From Siphonodentalium dalli (lineage: Eukaryota > Mollusca > Scaphopoda > Gadilida > Siphonodentaliidae): a stretch of DNA of 64,000 bases. The stretch is from positions 177,111,956 through 177,175,955 of the forward strand of contig CP136063.1 of assembly GCA_032622095.1 (NCBI GenBank). Reading direction: 5' to 3'. This document shows, piece after piece, positions 34,940-47,059 of the stretch. Numbering within the stretch: position 1 is the stretch's first letter; every line of letters starts with the position of its first letter. The notes under the pieces are model-generated. The model was not told where the DNA came from. It saw only the letters and a program-made list of their open reading frames with translations, and did no database searches. A program made the translations under genes and the position numbers.

Positions 34940-35400
34940 TAGCTCACCTGAGACGAAGTCTCCGGTGGAGCTATAGTCATTACTCCTCGTCCGCCCGCCC
35001 ATCCATCAAGAATAATCTTCTCCTCCAGAACCGTAAGACGGAACGGGTTCATATTTGGTGTGGATGTTCCCTAGGTGAATCACATTCAGATTTGTTCAAA
35101 TGAGATCACCCGGTCAAATAGTTGCGAAGCTAGGACCATAACTCTTTCCCACCATAGTAATTCTTACAACGACTTCTTCTCAAATTTCATTGGGCCGAAT
35201 GGGTTCATATTTGGTACAAAGGGTCCTTGGGGGACTGTGGTTCAGATTTGTTCAAATGAGGTCACTGGGTCGAATGTGGGCAGAGCCAGTGACATAACTA
35301 AAAATTTTAATTTAGTTAAATTTAGATTTTGGGAATTTTCACCTTGCTCAATTTAACAAACAAACAAATTATTTTTTAAACATGTTATAAAATTTGAAAA
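34940..35400 (+). repeat. Dispersed repeat beginning agctcacctgagacgaagtc
   Basis: ~460 bases, second copy at 40544-40995. Both have aaccgaatgggttcatattt and tcaaatgaggtcactgggtc motifs and AT-rich tails. No ORF; class unknown. Confidence 0.7.
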
Positions 35401-35666
35401 AAGTGACACCATTATAACATCTGCAGAGTTATGAAACTTTAATCTTTAATGAAATTACAGAAATATTCCATTACCCATCCCCCTCCCATATGGCCCAGAC
35501 CACCCCCCCCACCCAACCAACATCCCTTCCAACCGACATCATCTCCAACTTCCAACTTTAATACCTGTAGATATATCTCTGCAGACACAGGTCATTAATC
35601 TAGATTAGAATAATATATGTCATCTGGCAGCTTGTGTAAACAACACTGCTCGAAAATTTAAACAAA

Positions 35667-36103
35667 CTGCCTGAATTTAGTGTGTCTCACATTTGCAGAA
35701 TGAGGTCCCCAGAGGGTGAATTTAGTGTTGCTACCCCGTACAGCAGGCTTGCATCACCAAAATACACCATCCAGGGACCTAATTCAGCTTAGGCATCATA
35801 TTCTGGGTAGTATCTTAAGTATCAAATTGAAATTTTGTTTTAGTTACTTTTTCCCTTCTGTTCAGTTTCTATTTCCCCCTAATTTGCAGAAGATAAAATG
35901 CATAATTGAGGTGCTCAATGGGTGTGCATTACAAACTTCAACTGTAGAACTTCAATCTGTTCCTAGGTTTCCCATGGCTGTTGAGGCCTAATCAGACTGA
36001 GAATGAATCCAGTGATGCTAGCCCGCCTTGCGGAATAGTGTCATTAAATTCACCTTTTGGGGACCCCATTCTGCAAATGTCAGACACAATATATTCAGAC
36101 TTG
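35667..36103. mobile_element. hAT-like MITE family, diverged 437-bp form
   Basis: Ends match the family (gcagaatgaggtccccagag near the left, ttctgcaaatgtcagacac near the right). The interior carries about 200 extra bases. The same sequence (gaagataaaatgcataattg) also follows the 8696 fragment. Confidence 0.6.
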
Positions 36104-36578
36104 GATGGCATATTATTTTAAGCTACATAAATGCATGCAATCAAAATTTATTTGATCCATTTTAAATACAGACATCTTGAGATTAATTGAAAATGATCCA
36201 TTATTTTGGTGATATAGAATTGGCCCATCAATCACCATACACTTGCAGTCAGATGCTCGTAGCCCGTTTATATATAACCATGGGTATATGCGAAAATACA
36301 CAACGAAAACACACTCCACAGTTTGGATCGATAAGTCTTGCCCTGTGTATTTTGATGTTGAATTTTTTGACAATCGGTCTTCCGTATCATTTCTACAACA
36401 CAATTATCGTCTTACTTGCAGCACGACTTTATCGTGTGATCGTCACGGAAGCGTTTTATTTCAGAGTATGGTTAATACATTGCCGCCGGTGAAGTGTATT
36501 ATCGGATAAGAAACAAATAAGCCTATGCCGAGGGCAGAAACTAAAGTTGCGAGAGGCACCCCTGGTTGAGTGTGGGAT

Positions 36579-37757
36579 CAGGGATGTGGCTAGAGGGTCT
36601 CCGCTGGGGGGGGTGTCCACCTTGGGAATTTCTAACTGCACCCCCCCCCCCTTGAGTCGGAATCACACCAACACAACTTTTTGCATAATTCCATTTGCAC
36701 CCCCCCCCCCCCTTGAGTCGGAATCACACCAACACAACTTTTGCATAATTCCACTTGCATCCCCCCCCCCCTTGTACCTCATGCTCAGGCCTAATTTCCT
36801 ATATATTCATAAGCCATGCTTCTATTTTCCCAGTATGAAAACATTAAGATATTTTAACCTGAAAATTGCCTCAAAAAAACAACTAGTGATCTAATTCCAG
36901 ACAAATGCACACAGCTACCGACAACAGACCAGGAAACACCGGGCCGAACATGGTTGTTTGGCCCGGTGTGAGAAAATTTTGAAAACTATATACAAGAAAA
37001 TCGCAAATCCTAGCATCTAGACTGGCCTCAACTGAAGTTTTCCTAGTGTTGGAAATTTCAAACCTCATGCTCCCCCTCAGGTTGGAAAATTCTTCAACTG
37101 ATGACCATTTATGTCTACAAGTTTGACCAAATGTAGTAAAATATTGTTTTGCTAAACTAATTAGCAGTTTTGTCTTGGCCATGTGGATGGGGCAATGACA
37201 CACCGGGCCGACCATGGTTCGGCCCGGTGTGCGAAAATTTTGAAATCTGAACAAGAAATCGCAAAATCCTAACATCTAGACTAGCCTCAAGCCTTCCTAC
37301 TGTTGGAAATTTCAAACCCTACACCCCCACTTAGTTTGGAAAATTTCCAACTGCTGACAATTCCAATGACAATGTTGACCAATTGTATGACAATATTGTT
37401 TTCTTAAATTAACTAGAAGTTTTTGACTGGCCACGGGGGAGGGACCAGGACACAAGCTTTCCAAGTGTTGGAAATTTCCAACCTGTCACCCCCCCTAAGG
37501 TTGCAAAATTTCCAACTGATGTCCATTTCTGTAAAAAAAATTGACAAAAAATAGGAACATATGCAAATATTGGTCGAAAAACAATAAATTCCCCCAATAA
37601 ATTGTTTTATAATCAAACTACAAGAACATTTTCAACCTATTGCTGGTGTGAAATTTCGTTGTGGCAGGTATGAAATTTCCAACTATTGAAAATATAGCTC
37701 TCTGCTGGGGGGGGGGGGGTGAGACACCCCCCACACCCCCCTCTAGCCACATCCCTG
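36579..37757. mobile_element. hAT-like non-autonomous element, 1179 bp
   Basis: Same family as 21528-23168, without the ~160-bp repeat insert. TIRs CAGGGATGTGGC / GCCACATCCCTG; perfect 8-bp target duplication TGTGGGAT on both sides. Confidence 0.88.
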
Positions 37758-37769
37758 TGTGGGATATTT

Positions 37770-38495
37770 GGCAGTCGAGACTTGGTTAGAGGGTTTTCGT
37801 TGGGGTGGTCTACACCTTGGAATTTCCAACTGCACCCCCACCCCATTGAACCACACCAAACTCATAAATTTGCGTAAATTAATTTGCACCCCCCCCCCTT
37901 GATTTTTCCCAAATGTTCCCTCACAGACTACCAGATGGTAGACTATTCCAAATGAACCAGTAATATTGTGGCCACTTGTCGTGCGGGGGGGGGGGGGGGG
38001 GTGGGGGGGGGGGGGGGTGAAAAAGATGGTTCGGCCCAGTATGAGATTAAAACATCTTAACATCTAGTGGTATAACACCACACAAATTTACACCCCGATC
38101 TATTTGTTCTTAAATTAATTAGCGAGTAACTACTGGCAAGGACACATAACACACGGGTCGGCCGATGGTTAGGCCCGATGTGAGAACATTTTTGAAATAT
38201 GAACATGAACATTTGACAATCCTATAGCAAAGACCGGCCTCAAGTTTTCCAATTCTGGGAAATTATTAACCTGACACTCACCCATAGGTTTCAAAATTGA
38301 CAACAGATGGCCATTTGATTTTTTTGTCTAAAAACAACGAATTCGTCACTAAGAAAGTGTTGGAAAATCAAACTACGAGAACAATTTCAACCTAATTTTG
38401 GTGTGAATTTTCCAATTAATTTTGCTCGGGGTATTAGGTATGACTAGAATTGGGGGTAAGACCCCTGCATAACCACCCCTGTCGACAAGTCCCTA
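37770..38495. mobile_element. hAT-like element, older diverged copy
   Basis: Starts near cagtcgagacttggttagag and ends near gtcgacaagtcccta, with family interior motifs but many differences. It contains a long G-run at ~37985-38017. No target duplication seen. Confidence 0.55.
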
Positions 38496-38834
38496 CTTGA
38501 CACCCCATTCTAAATAATCGATACTAAGTTATGTTGGGTGGCATCGGGGGGAGTCAGGGGCTACATCCCAGCCCTGTCGGGGAGTCATAGCCATCCCCCG
38601 TCGGTGAGTTATGTAATTGTCAACCCGGCAGCTAGAGCCCGCCCCCTGTCGGGGATATCCTGGTGCCACCCCTGTTTGAAATCATATAAACTTTTAAAGA
38701 AGCAGACCACATATTGAACAGAAATCAGGGGGAAATGAGCTCTCGTAACCACAAAAGTGCACTAAAGACATCCCAATAAATCCAAATTAGATGCAACCGC
38801 AAATTGTATATATATGGTATCGTTCTGTTTGCCT

Positions 38835-39871
38835 CAGGGACGTGGCTATATGGTTTCCGTTAGGGGTGTCCACCATGGGAAATTCCAACTGCACCCCCCT
38901 TGAATCAGAATCACCCCAAACACAAATTCCATTTGTACCACCCCCCTTACATCAGTGCTCACGCCTAATATCCTATATATATATTTTTTTAAACCTATAT
39001 TCCAGGTTTGAAAATTCAGATAGTTTAACCTGAACAATTGCATAAATCATAACATCTAATGGTCTAACTCCAGACAAATTCCCACGGCTACGGGCAAGAG
39101 GCGGGGGCACACCGGATTGACCATGGTTATTCGGCCCGGTGTGAGAAAAATGTTAAAACTATAAAAGAAAATATTAAATCCTAGCATGCATCTAGACTGG
39201 CCTCAATTGAACCTTTCCTGGTGTTGGAAATATCCAACCTCATACTCCCCCTCAGGTTGGAAAACTCTCCAACTGATGACTATTTCAGTCCACAAGTTTG
39301 ACCAAATGAAGTAAAATATGTTTTGCAGTTTTGTATTGGCCACGGGGGAATGGACAATGACAACGATAGTCGGCAATTTTTTTTTAATCTGAACAAGAAA
39401 ATCTCAAAATCCTAGCATCTAGACTAGCCTCAAACCTTCCTAGAGTTGGACATTTCAAACCTGACACCCCACTTAGGTTGGAAAATTTCAACTGATGACA
39501 ATTCCAATGACAATATTTACCAAATGCATGACAGTATTGTTTTCTTAAATTAACTAGCAGTTTTTTTGACTGGCCACGGGGGAGGGACCAGGACACAAAC
39601 TGTCCAAGTGTTGGAAATTTCCAACCTGTCACCCTCCTAAGGTTGGAAATTTCCGACTGATGACCATTTCAGTCCAAAATATTTACCAAAAATAGGAAAA
39701 TATGCAAATAAACTGTTTGAAAATAAAACTACAAGAACATTTTCAACTTAATGTTGGTGTGAAATTTCCAACTAATGTTTTGGCAGGTATGAAATTTCCA
39801 ACTGTTGAACATTTTGACCAAAGTTTGGGGGGTGAGACATCCCAACCCCCACCCCTGTCGCCACGTCTCTG
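38835..39871. mobile_element. hAT-like element, 1037 bp, no target duplication
   Basis: TIRs CAGGGACGTGGC / GCCACGTCTCTG of the same family. The 8-bp flanks (GTTTGCCT, TCTATATC) do not match, so this copy may be recombinant. Confidence 0.7.
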
Positions 39872-40543
39872 TCTATATCATATAAATACTTTTTCTAAAA
39901 ACCTTAAACCAACTCGACGTGCGATTTCCCTGCGCTCCTGTTGCGCAAATTCTAGTATAAAAAGTGCGTCTATTTCAGACAAAGTTCAAACAGTAAATGT
40001 GACCAGACAAGACATAGAAACCGCTAATCTCATATTACCAATCTGACAACACCAGTCGAACATGATTACCTTTCAAAGCAATAACACCGGGCACCATGTT
40101 ACGGACAACCACAGGCACGCACACCATGGATAAATACACGGTGAAAAGAACGGCGTTTTTTTTGTACGGTAATATCTGACATATACCCATGGTTATATAT
40201 AAACGGGCTACGAGCATCTGACTGTTGGTCTCTCAGATTAAATAAACAATAAATTAGAATTCATTCTGCTGGTGGGCAGCCCAGGATTACTATAATTATG
40301 TGTGCCAGCTGTGGTATTTGTTTATCAACACATTTGAAATATTAGTATCTATGATACATTCAAGTGACATACTGGGTACAGTTCCATCATTTAATGGGTT
40401 ACATGTATTAACCCTGTTCACCAATTTTATGCTTTTGTGATATTTTTAATTTAAATTCTCAGATTCTATCTCCAGGTTTATAATGATAATTAATCCACCT
40501 TTACTTGCGTGGATTTTGTTTCTAAGACTGGTGACATCTTTTT

Positions 40544-40995
40544 TAGCTCACCTGAGACGAAGTCTCCAGTGGAGCAAAAGTCATCACTCATCGTCCGTCC
40601 ATCAACAATTCTTTGAACATCTTCTTCTCCAGATCCATAGGACCGAATGGGTTCATAATTGGTGTGGATGTTCCCTAGGTGACTGGTATTCAGATTTATT
40701 CAAATGAGGTCACTGGGTCAATTAGTTCCGAAGCCAGGGCCATAACTCTTTCCGTCCATAGTAATTCTTAAAACGACTTCTCAAGTGGCATCAGGCCGAA
40801 TGAGTTCATATTTGGTATGAAGGGTCTTTGGTTTACTGGGGTTCAGATTTGTTAAAATGGGGTCACTGTGGCAAATATGGGCAGGGTCAATATCTTTAAA
40901 AAAATTTTTTTTTTAGATTTAACTCCTTTTGCTAAATTTAACAAAAACCAGTAAATTTTACTCCTTGCTCATTTTTTTTTTTTTATGATTTTTTT
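40544..40995 (+). repeat. Dispersed repeat beginning agctcacctgagacgaagtc
   Basis: Second copy of the 34940-35400 repeat, ~80% alike by eye, ending in long T-runs. Confidence 0.7.
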
Positions 40996-41099
40996 TTTTG
41001 AATTTTCAATTAAAATTTTGCAAAATAAATTATGTTATAACAACATACAGTCTGGTGAGTGACCCCACAGTCATTGAATGTCTTGTTATGTGTACCCAT

Positions 41100-41640
41100 A
41101 CCATATTATGGCACACATACTCGTCGTTCGTCCGTCGGTCGAGCCGTCCGTCCGTCCGTAGAACTTTACGCATGGTGCAATAACTGAAATCTGTTTTCTA
41201 TCCGATTTGAACCAAATTTTATATCTGAGTTTCCCAGCCCAAAATACAGATCGTTCAAATATGGGTTTGATCCGATTTTTTTTTTACGGAGTTATGGTCC
41301 TTTTTCGACTTAGAATTTAATTATGCATGACTCAAACATTTTTCAACCGATCGGAACCAAATTTGGAATGTGAATTTCTCAAACCACAATCCAGATCGAG
41401 TTAGAATATGGGTTTGATCAGATGTTTGTTTTTACGGAGTTATGTCCCTTTGACATATAATTCACGAATGCTGCGATAAATCAACCATTGTTCATCTGAT
41501 CTGAACCAAATTTGGTATTTGAGTTTCTCAGCCAAAAATACAGGTCGAGTACGAATATGGGTTTGATCCGATTTATTATACCCGAGTTATGGCCCTTTTT
41601 CGACTAAGAATGATCCAGATTTGAGGTTTCCTGATAACCC
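41100..41640. repeat. Three units of the left-edge repeat family
   Basis: cgtccgtccgtccgtag, then three rounds of gaaccaaattt...gagtttctcagcc...gagttatggcccttttt. Confidence 0.7.
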
Positions 41641-41649
41641 AAGTAACTT

Positions 41650-42762
41650 ACAATTAATTAGTTAATTAATACGGGCTTCACTGTAAGAGATAAGAGACAA
41701 TGAGATTGAATTATAGTTATTTTTAGCCCTATATAAGAGAACTCGATCATCACACACAGTGTACTGGCTCATCAAGAACACATTGTCATTATACAAATCT
41801 GTACATATACTATTTTACTTAAAATAAAAGAAAAATACAACAAAAATCATATTAACCAAACAAATCTGTTAACTGTATATTATATACATATCCTCTCTTG
41901 TTCAATATCGTTCAGATTTATTCCAGCTTATAAAGTCTAAATAACACTATATAAATCTTATCAATGCATGCTTCCACCTTCGCCCGTGCCCAGGGGCGGA
42001 TGGGCTGGAGAGAAAATGGTAACAACATGTTATAGCTAGTGCAAGCTCTCTTAACGAAACTTATGGGCCCCGAAAGGGGTCGCCCTCAGGCATGGAACGC
42101 TCTCTTAAGACGTCCATGGCATCAAACACATTGAGTCATCAACTGAAATATAACACAACAGATATGATTGTACATAAAAATTTCAACCTTTCCAAAAGAG
42201 ACACTGTGCTATTAGAGTGACGTACCGTTGGCAGATGAGCTAATTCTATTTTACTAAAGTTACAATGAGTGACAATAACTGATATACTTAAATAGTAACA
42301 ACTCATCTTCGTGGTGTCACTTGGGTTAAAGGGTCAAACTAACAAAACTAACTGCATAGCAATTGTTAGGCTACAATCGTATACATATAGTTTTAACATG
42401 GGCCCTGTTCTCCATTTCAGGACCCACTCATGGCTCGCTCAGCACCATCAACAACATCAACTTCAAAAGGGACACCCCTTTACCCCACATTAAAGCTTGT
42501 GGGCTCTATCCAGTCAAACTTTGTAGACGTTTGATGATATTTTGTTATGCAAGATATCATCAAAACAACAAATTGGGGGTGAAGGAGATCTCTCGCGCCC
42601 TACCTACAACTTCTCAGTGTAGTGAATTATTGGATATACTTGATTTAGCTGTCGGTTCTGTTCTGTTCTGTATTTCCCTCCTTTGTGTGAGAAGCAATTA
42701 ACTCATCATAAATGCCTAGATAATTTTTTTTTAAAGATATGTGCTTAAAATACTTGTTAATG
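41650..42762. other. No gene supported
   Basis: A plus-strand frame 42363-42701 follows a good acceptor-like ctccatttcag at 42411-42420, but no donor, domain or homology supports an exon. Confidence 0.5.
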
Positions 42763-43130
42763 TGATGTAAAACGCTCTGGTGGGTATATCAAATAGACAT
42801 GGAGAATAAACTTGCTCAAATTAGTAATTTTTACTAACATTGTATCTAAATTGACAACATGCATCGTCATCCTTATTCATTCGTTTTAAATGCAGTGACT
42901 CTAGATTGCGAAATCGATGGCGATAATTTCTCGCGGATAGCTGCTTCTGAATCAAGAAGTAAATATTTACAATTGAGTGTAGTTCAGACGATGTCTTCTA
43001 TGGAGTAGGCTGGTCGGTTTGTTTTAGATTATCAACGATGTTAGTAGAATGCTACATTCATACAGTTGGCACAGTGCCCGAGTGCTAACTTATCAGTTTC
43101 GCATACCCGAACATGCCCATGTCTTTAAAA
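42763..43130 (+). repeat. Dispersed ~365-bp repeat, second copy
   Basis: Same order of landmarks as 3985-4350: atgtaaaacgctctggtggg, taaatatttacaattgagtg, agtagaatgctacattc. Confidence 0.7.
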
Positions 43131-43824
43131 TATATACGAGCATAAAAACAAGTTATATTTCCGCTGTTTACACATACATATTATCTTTCCAATGATCAGC
43201 TTAGAAGAAAATTAAGCCTCCCATTCCATAGAGATACATTATGCTATCCAATGTAATGACTAATATTTTCAATCTAACCATTCTCATTGCTCACCTCTGA
43301 TAATTCTGCATTAAAATATTTTATATGAAATCATTATCAAGCATATTTTATATCCAGGTCAAAACATCCTCACTTGTATAGTTGTTCAGCTATTGATTGG
43401 TTTTTGAGTGGGACAATATTAACCATTTTGTCCCATCTCAATGATCCCATGATTTTTTAATATGCAGCTAACACAACGGCATCATGCTCGATTGATTTTT
43501 AGTGTTTGGGCTGAAAATAGCTAATTGCTATCACCGAGGTATGGGTTAAACATCTGCCGATCATGATCGGCCTCTCGTTTGTTACCATGTTACATTTACA
43601 TGTTTATATACGACATTCATATGTGACAATAATAAAGACCATCATAAACATCAATATAGATTAATTGGTTATACTTCCCGTGAAGGAGTCAAACCTGCAT
43701 GGCTTGGATGGTGAAATTCGCATGGTCAACTGCCAATTTCATACCCCAATAACACAGACAGTAACACGAACATGACATCACAAATTGCTGACATAATCTG
43801 ACCTAATGACTAAAAGCGGTAAAC

Positions 43825-43917
43825 CGATCCACGGGCCCCTGGGGAAAATTACTAAAATACCAATATAGACTATACCAGCAGATACCAGTGTAATTTTCCC
43901 CAGGGGACTGTGAACCG
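43825..43917. repeat. Short hairpin
   Basis: cccctggggaaaattac at ~43840 is inverted as gtaattttccccaggggac at ~43895; the outer gatcc/gatc segments also pair. Confidence 0.7.
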
Positions 43918-44029
43918 ATCATGCCACTTTATATATCTACTTTACTCTTTCAGATACCTCCTCACTTCTGAGGCTAGTAGATACATCTATAAGATATATG
44001 CAGCCAGCAGGAGTGCTGATGGATTCAAA

Positions 44030-44500
44030 TTTGAAATCCAAGATGGCTGCTGGTGGTTATGTTTTTTTAACAAATTTAAGAAATAATAGATGGCTTCCAT
44101 CTAGAGGTCACCCCGAACATTATATGTAGTTTGGTGGCGATTAGATGAGGGGTGTGGTCTGTAGGGTGTGCCAAAGGATTTAGTCAGGCAAAGAGTAAAA
44201 TTCAAGACGGCGGCCATGTTTTTCATCGAAAATGGCAAAATTAGATTGCTTCATTGAATCAACACCAAGAGGTGATCCTAAACATGCCTGTAAATTTCAA
44301 AAAGATTTCTCCAATAAATGCAGGCTGTGCCAATGGATTAAAATTTGAAATCCAAAATGGCTGCTGGCAGCCATGTTTTTAACGAATTTCAGAAAAAAAT
44401 GGATGGCTCCCATCTAGAGGTCACCCCAAAGATCCATATGAAGTTTGGTAATGATCGGATGAGGCCTGTAGGGTGAGCCAAAGGAAAATGTTGACAGACG
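44030..44500 (+). repeat. Diverged copies of the ~160-bp repeat
   Basis: Three weaker units with aatccaagatggctgctgg and gccaaaggatttagtcaggc. It ends in gacagacggatggatggaca. Confidence 0.7.
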
Positions 44501-45559
44501 GATGGATGGACAGATGATAACCCACAGCATTACATCGCAAACATTACAAAGTAAAGTTGAGGTAATAAACGATATCTTGTTCAGCTTATAACCGCATAAT
44601 TGTTTTAAGTGCTGATGGCTGAAAACCGATAAATTAAAAAAATCGAAGTAAAAAATTACCCATAAATCTGGTGAGAATTACTGGACAAATCCATGAATGT
44701 CTTTTGTCGCATTGCAAGCGAAAATAATAAGTAACAAGAGGCCGATCTGCAGATGTTTAACCCATCCCTTCTCGATCAATACTGAATTTACGTATGTACA
44801 CACACCGTGGAGAGGATTGCAAAGATATATTAAAGGGTTTCCATCACGTATATGTATATAAATGAGACTGATCAGATAAAGTATTGCTTTGGATAGCATG
44901 TGTTCATGTTATGGGTATAGGTATGGTTAATACCGATAAATCAATACCAATATCTATACAGGTGAAGATTGTGTCATGATTAATATGGATGTGAGTGATC
45001 GGGTGAAAAACAACTGGATTCATAAATTCATTTTCATTATAATTACCATGTACAATGTAGTCTGCATCCTTGATAGAGCACATGGGTGTATTTTGCACTA
45101 ATCCATGGCTCAAATTCATTCATTTGTTGCATATATTCTGTTGGGTATAAAAGGAGATGGTAGGCACTTGCAGGATTTTCAAAACAGGGTATCACCGATA
45201 ATCTATAAGAATATTCAATAGGTGTCTTATTGAGTGTTCAGTAACTAATGAGCCTGATACAAAAGGGTTAACTTAATATCTTTTCTGCATAATTGAAACA
45301 ATAGCCATGTAGATTTATCTGTTTGTTATCACCCATTGCACAGGTAATTCATATTGACTAGCAGCCATCATTTTAATTTAATATTGATAGCATGTGTCAG
45401 TTGTGTCTATGGGGTGGCTAGGTGATGGGTTAATATAATTTTCAAAATCAATTAATCAATACCAAAACTATAAAGAGAAGATTGTGCAAGATACACCTAC
45501 TCAAGTACTATGAGGAAGAGCCTATGAATAACATGGGTCTATGGAATCCTTGGGAAGGG

Positions 45560-46165
45560 TTAATCAGAGCAATATGAATATACCAGACACTTATACAGGT
45601 GAGGGATGTGTCATCCAAAAGCCTGTAATGAAATTTCAACAGAACTCCTAGGGTGTCATTCATTAATCACATTTTGACATATATGATAAACAATTAAATC
45701 AATACAATTAATCAATCCAAAATCCATACAGATGAAGAGCATGCCTTGGTAAAAACCTAGGTAAGAAATATGAGGCAGATCGGAAGAAAAGTATTTGACT
45801 TATTGCATCGGATAACATGCATGTGAAGGGATAATTCTTTTGTAAACCGAGCAGCCAATGAGAGGGGTGTGTCATCATAAATCTCCACATGAAATATGAA
45901 CACAATCAGACAAAAAAACACTTGAGTTATCGCATCGGATAGCACATGTCCACATGTGGATGCAAAGTGTTCACAATTTCTAAACCAATCAATATAAAAA
46001 ACTATACAGGCGAGGGGTGTGTCAACATAATTCTGCATATAAAATATGATCACAATCAGATAAAAAAATACTTGAGTTATTGCATCAGATAGCATGCGTC
46101 TACAGATAGATGGACAAACAGACGGATGACAGATGGTTGACCCAGCCATTAGCATTATGTGTACC
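45560..46165. repeat. Degenerate tandem array, ~120-150 bp unit
   Basis: Units contain aggggtgtgtcat..ta, gaaatatgaacacaatcaga and acttgagttatcgcatcgga. It ends in gatggacaaacagacggatg and gttgacccagccattagca. Confidence 0.65.
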
Positions 46166-46598
46166 ATACATGGTATGAGTACACACATAAAATGGAATAA
46201 TACCACCCAAATATAGGAGTACAACAGCCATGCATAGTTAAAGTTGAAGTCGAAGTTGAAATCGAGAAACTGAAAAGATGTCAACGTCTTCTTTAAACTG
46301 AAGGAAATAAAATTAAACTGACAGATGAAATATGTGAGAGATGAACGAGACCATCATTATTTTTTAACCCTTTCTTAACTAAATGGATTCTTCTATTCAG
46401 TTATAAAAGTATTCATTGGATTGGTCTATTTTTAATTTGGAGGGATACTCAGGTAATAAAAGCGGACCAACAGCCAGACGAAAAGATAATACAAGTACAG
46501 AAGGATTCATATTCATTGGTGGGAAATGTTCATATAATAAGTTCAACAAATGTTCAATGTGTTGAATATTTCCTAAGGGGACTATCTGTTAATGGGTA

Positions 46599-46860
46599 TT
46601 AACTTTCATGATGGGAGATGCACTGGTGCAGCATTAAAGATCCTGTGCCAGTGAATTCTCTTATATATGCGAGTCTCCCATAGGGAGTCAGAACATATCT
46701 TAGAGAATGCACTGTCTTACAAGGCCAAGGTAAATATTATTAGGCCAATGTATTCTCTTATATATGCAAGGCTCCCTATGGGTGACTCTCCCATATATGG
46801 GAATGCATTGGCACAGGGTTTTCACAAATATTCAGGAAGCTCCAGTCATGGAAGGGTTAA
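46599..46860. mobile_element. TTAA-flanked MITE, (C)TTTCATGATGGGAG family
   Basis: TTAA + CTTTCATGATGGGAG to CTCCAGTCATGGAAGGG + TTAA. The interior has cactggtgcagcattaaaga and gtgcattctcttatatatg motifs. It lies 70 bases past the ELP1 poly(A) signal. Confidence 0.7.
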
Positions 46861-46927
46861 TAAAGAAACGGTTCTTGTGTGGAACAATATACAAGGATGA
46901 TTTTTAAGTCAATAAGAAATTTAATAA

Positions 46928-46933
46928 TTTATT
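46928..46933 (-). promoter_or_regulatory. ELP1 poly(A) signal AATAAA
   Basis: The plus strand reads tttatt, that is AATAAA on the minus strand, 47 bases after the ELP1 stop. This gives a very short 3' UTR. A TTAA-flanked MITE (46599-46860) starts about 70 bases beyond. Confidence 0.65.
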
Positions 46934-46979
46934 TGTAGTTTTATATACAGGATCACAGATCATGTAATAAATTCATGGG

Positions 46980-47059
46980 TTATCTGTCCGTGATCTTGGC
47001 GATACTGATGGTCCACTTGACATCTTGTCTCATCGGTGGCGGAGCTCGCATCACTGGAT
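46980..47059 (-). CDS. ELP1: ELP1 terminal exon and stop
   Basis: 80 bases, acceptor gtattttacAG. A carried G makes Asp. It encodes DPVMRAPPPMRQDVKWTISI, then AKITDR and TAA. It matches the IPPKINRRTQWKLSLLD tail in vertebrates. The preceding intron is 4.6 kb. Confidence 0.88.

Noticed and set aside
42363-42701. Plus-strand coding exon (HGSLSTINN, faintly Beclin-like) after an acceptor-like ctccatttcag
   Set aside because: The resemblance covers under ten residues, no donor or neighbouring exons fit, and the rest of the frame has no domain.
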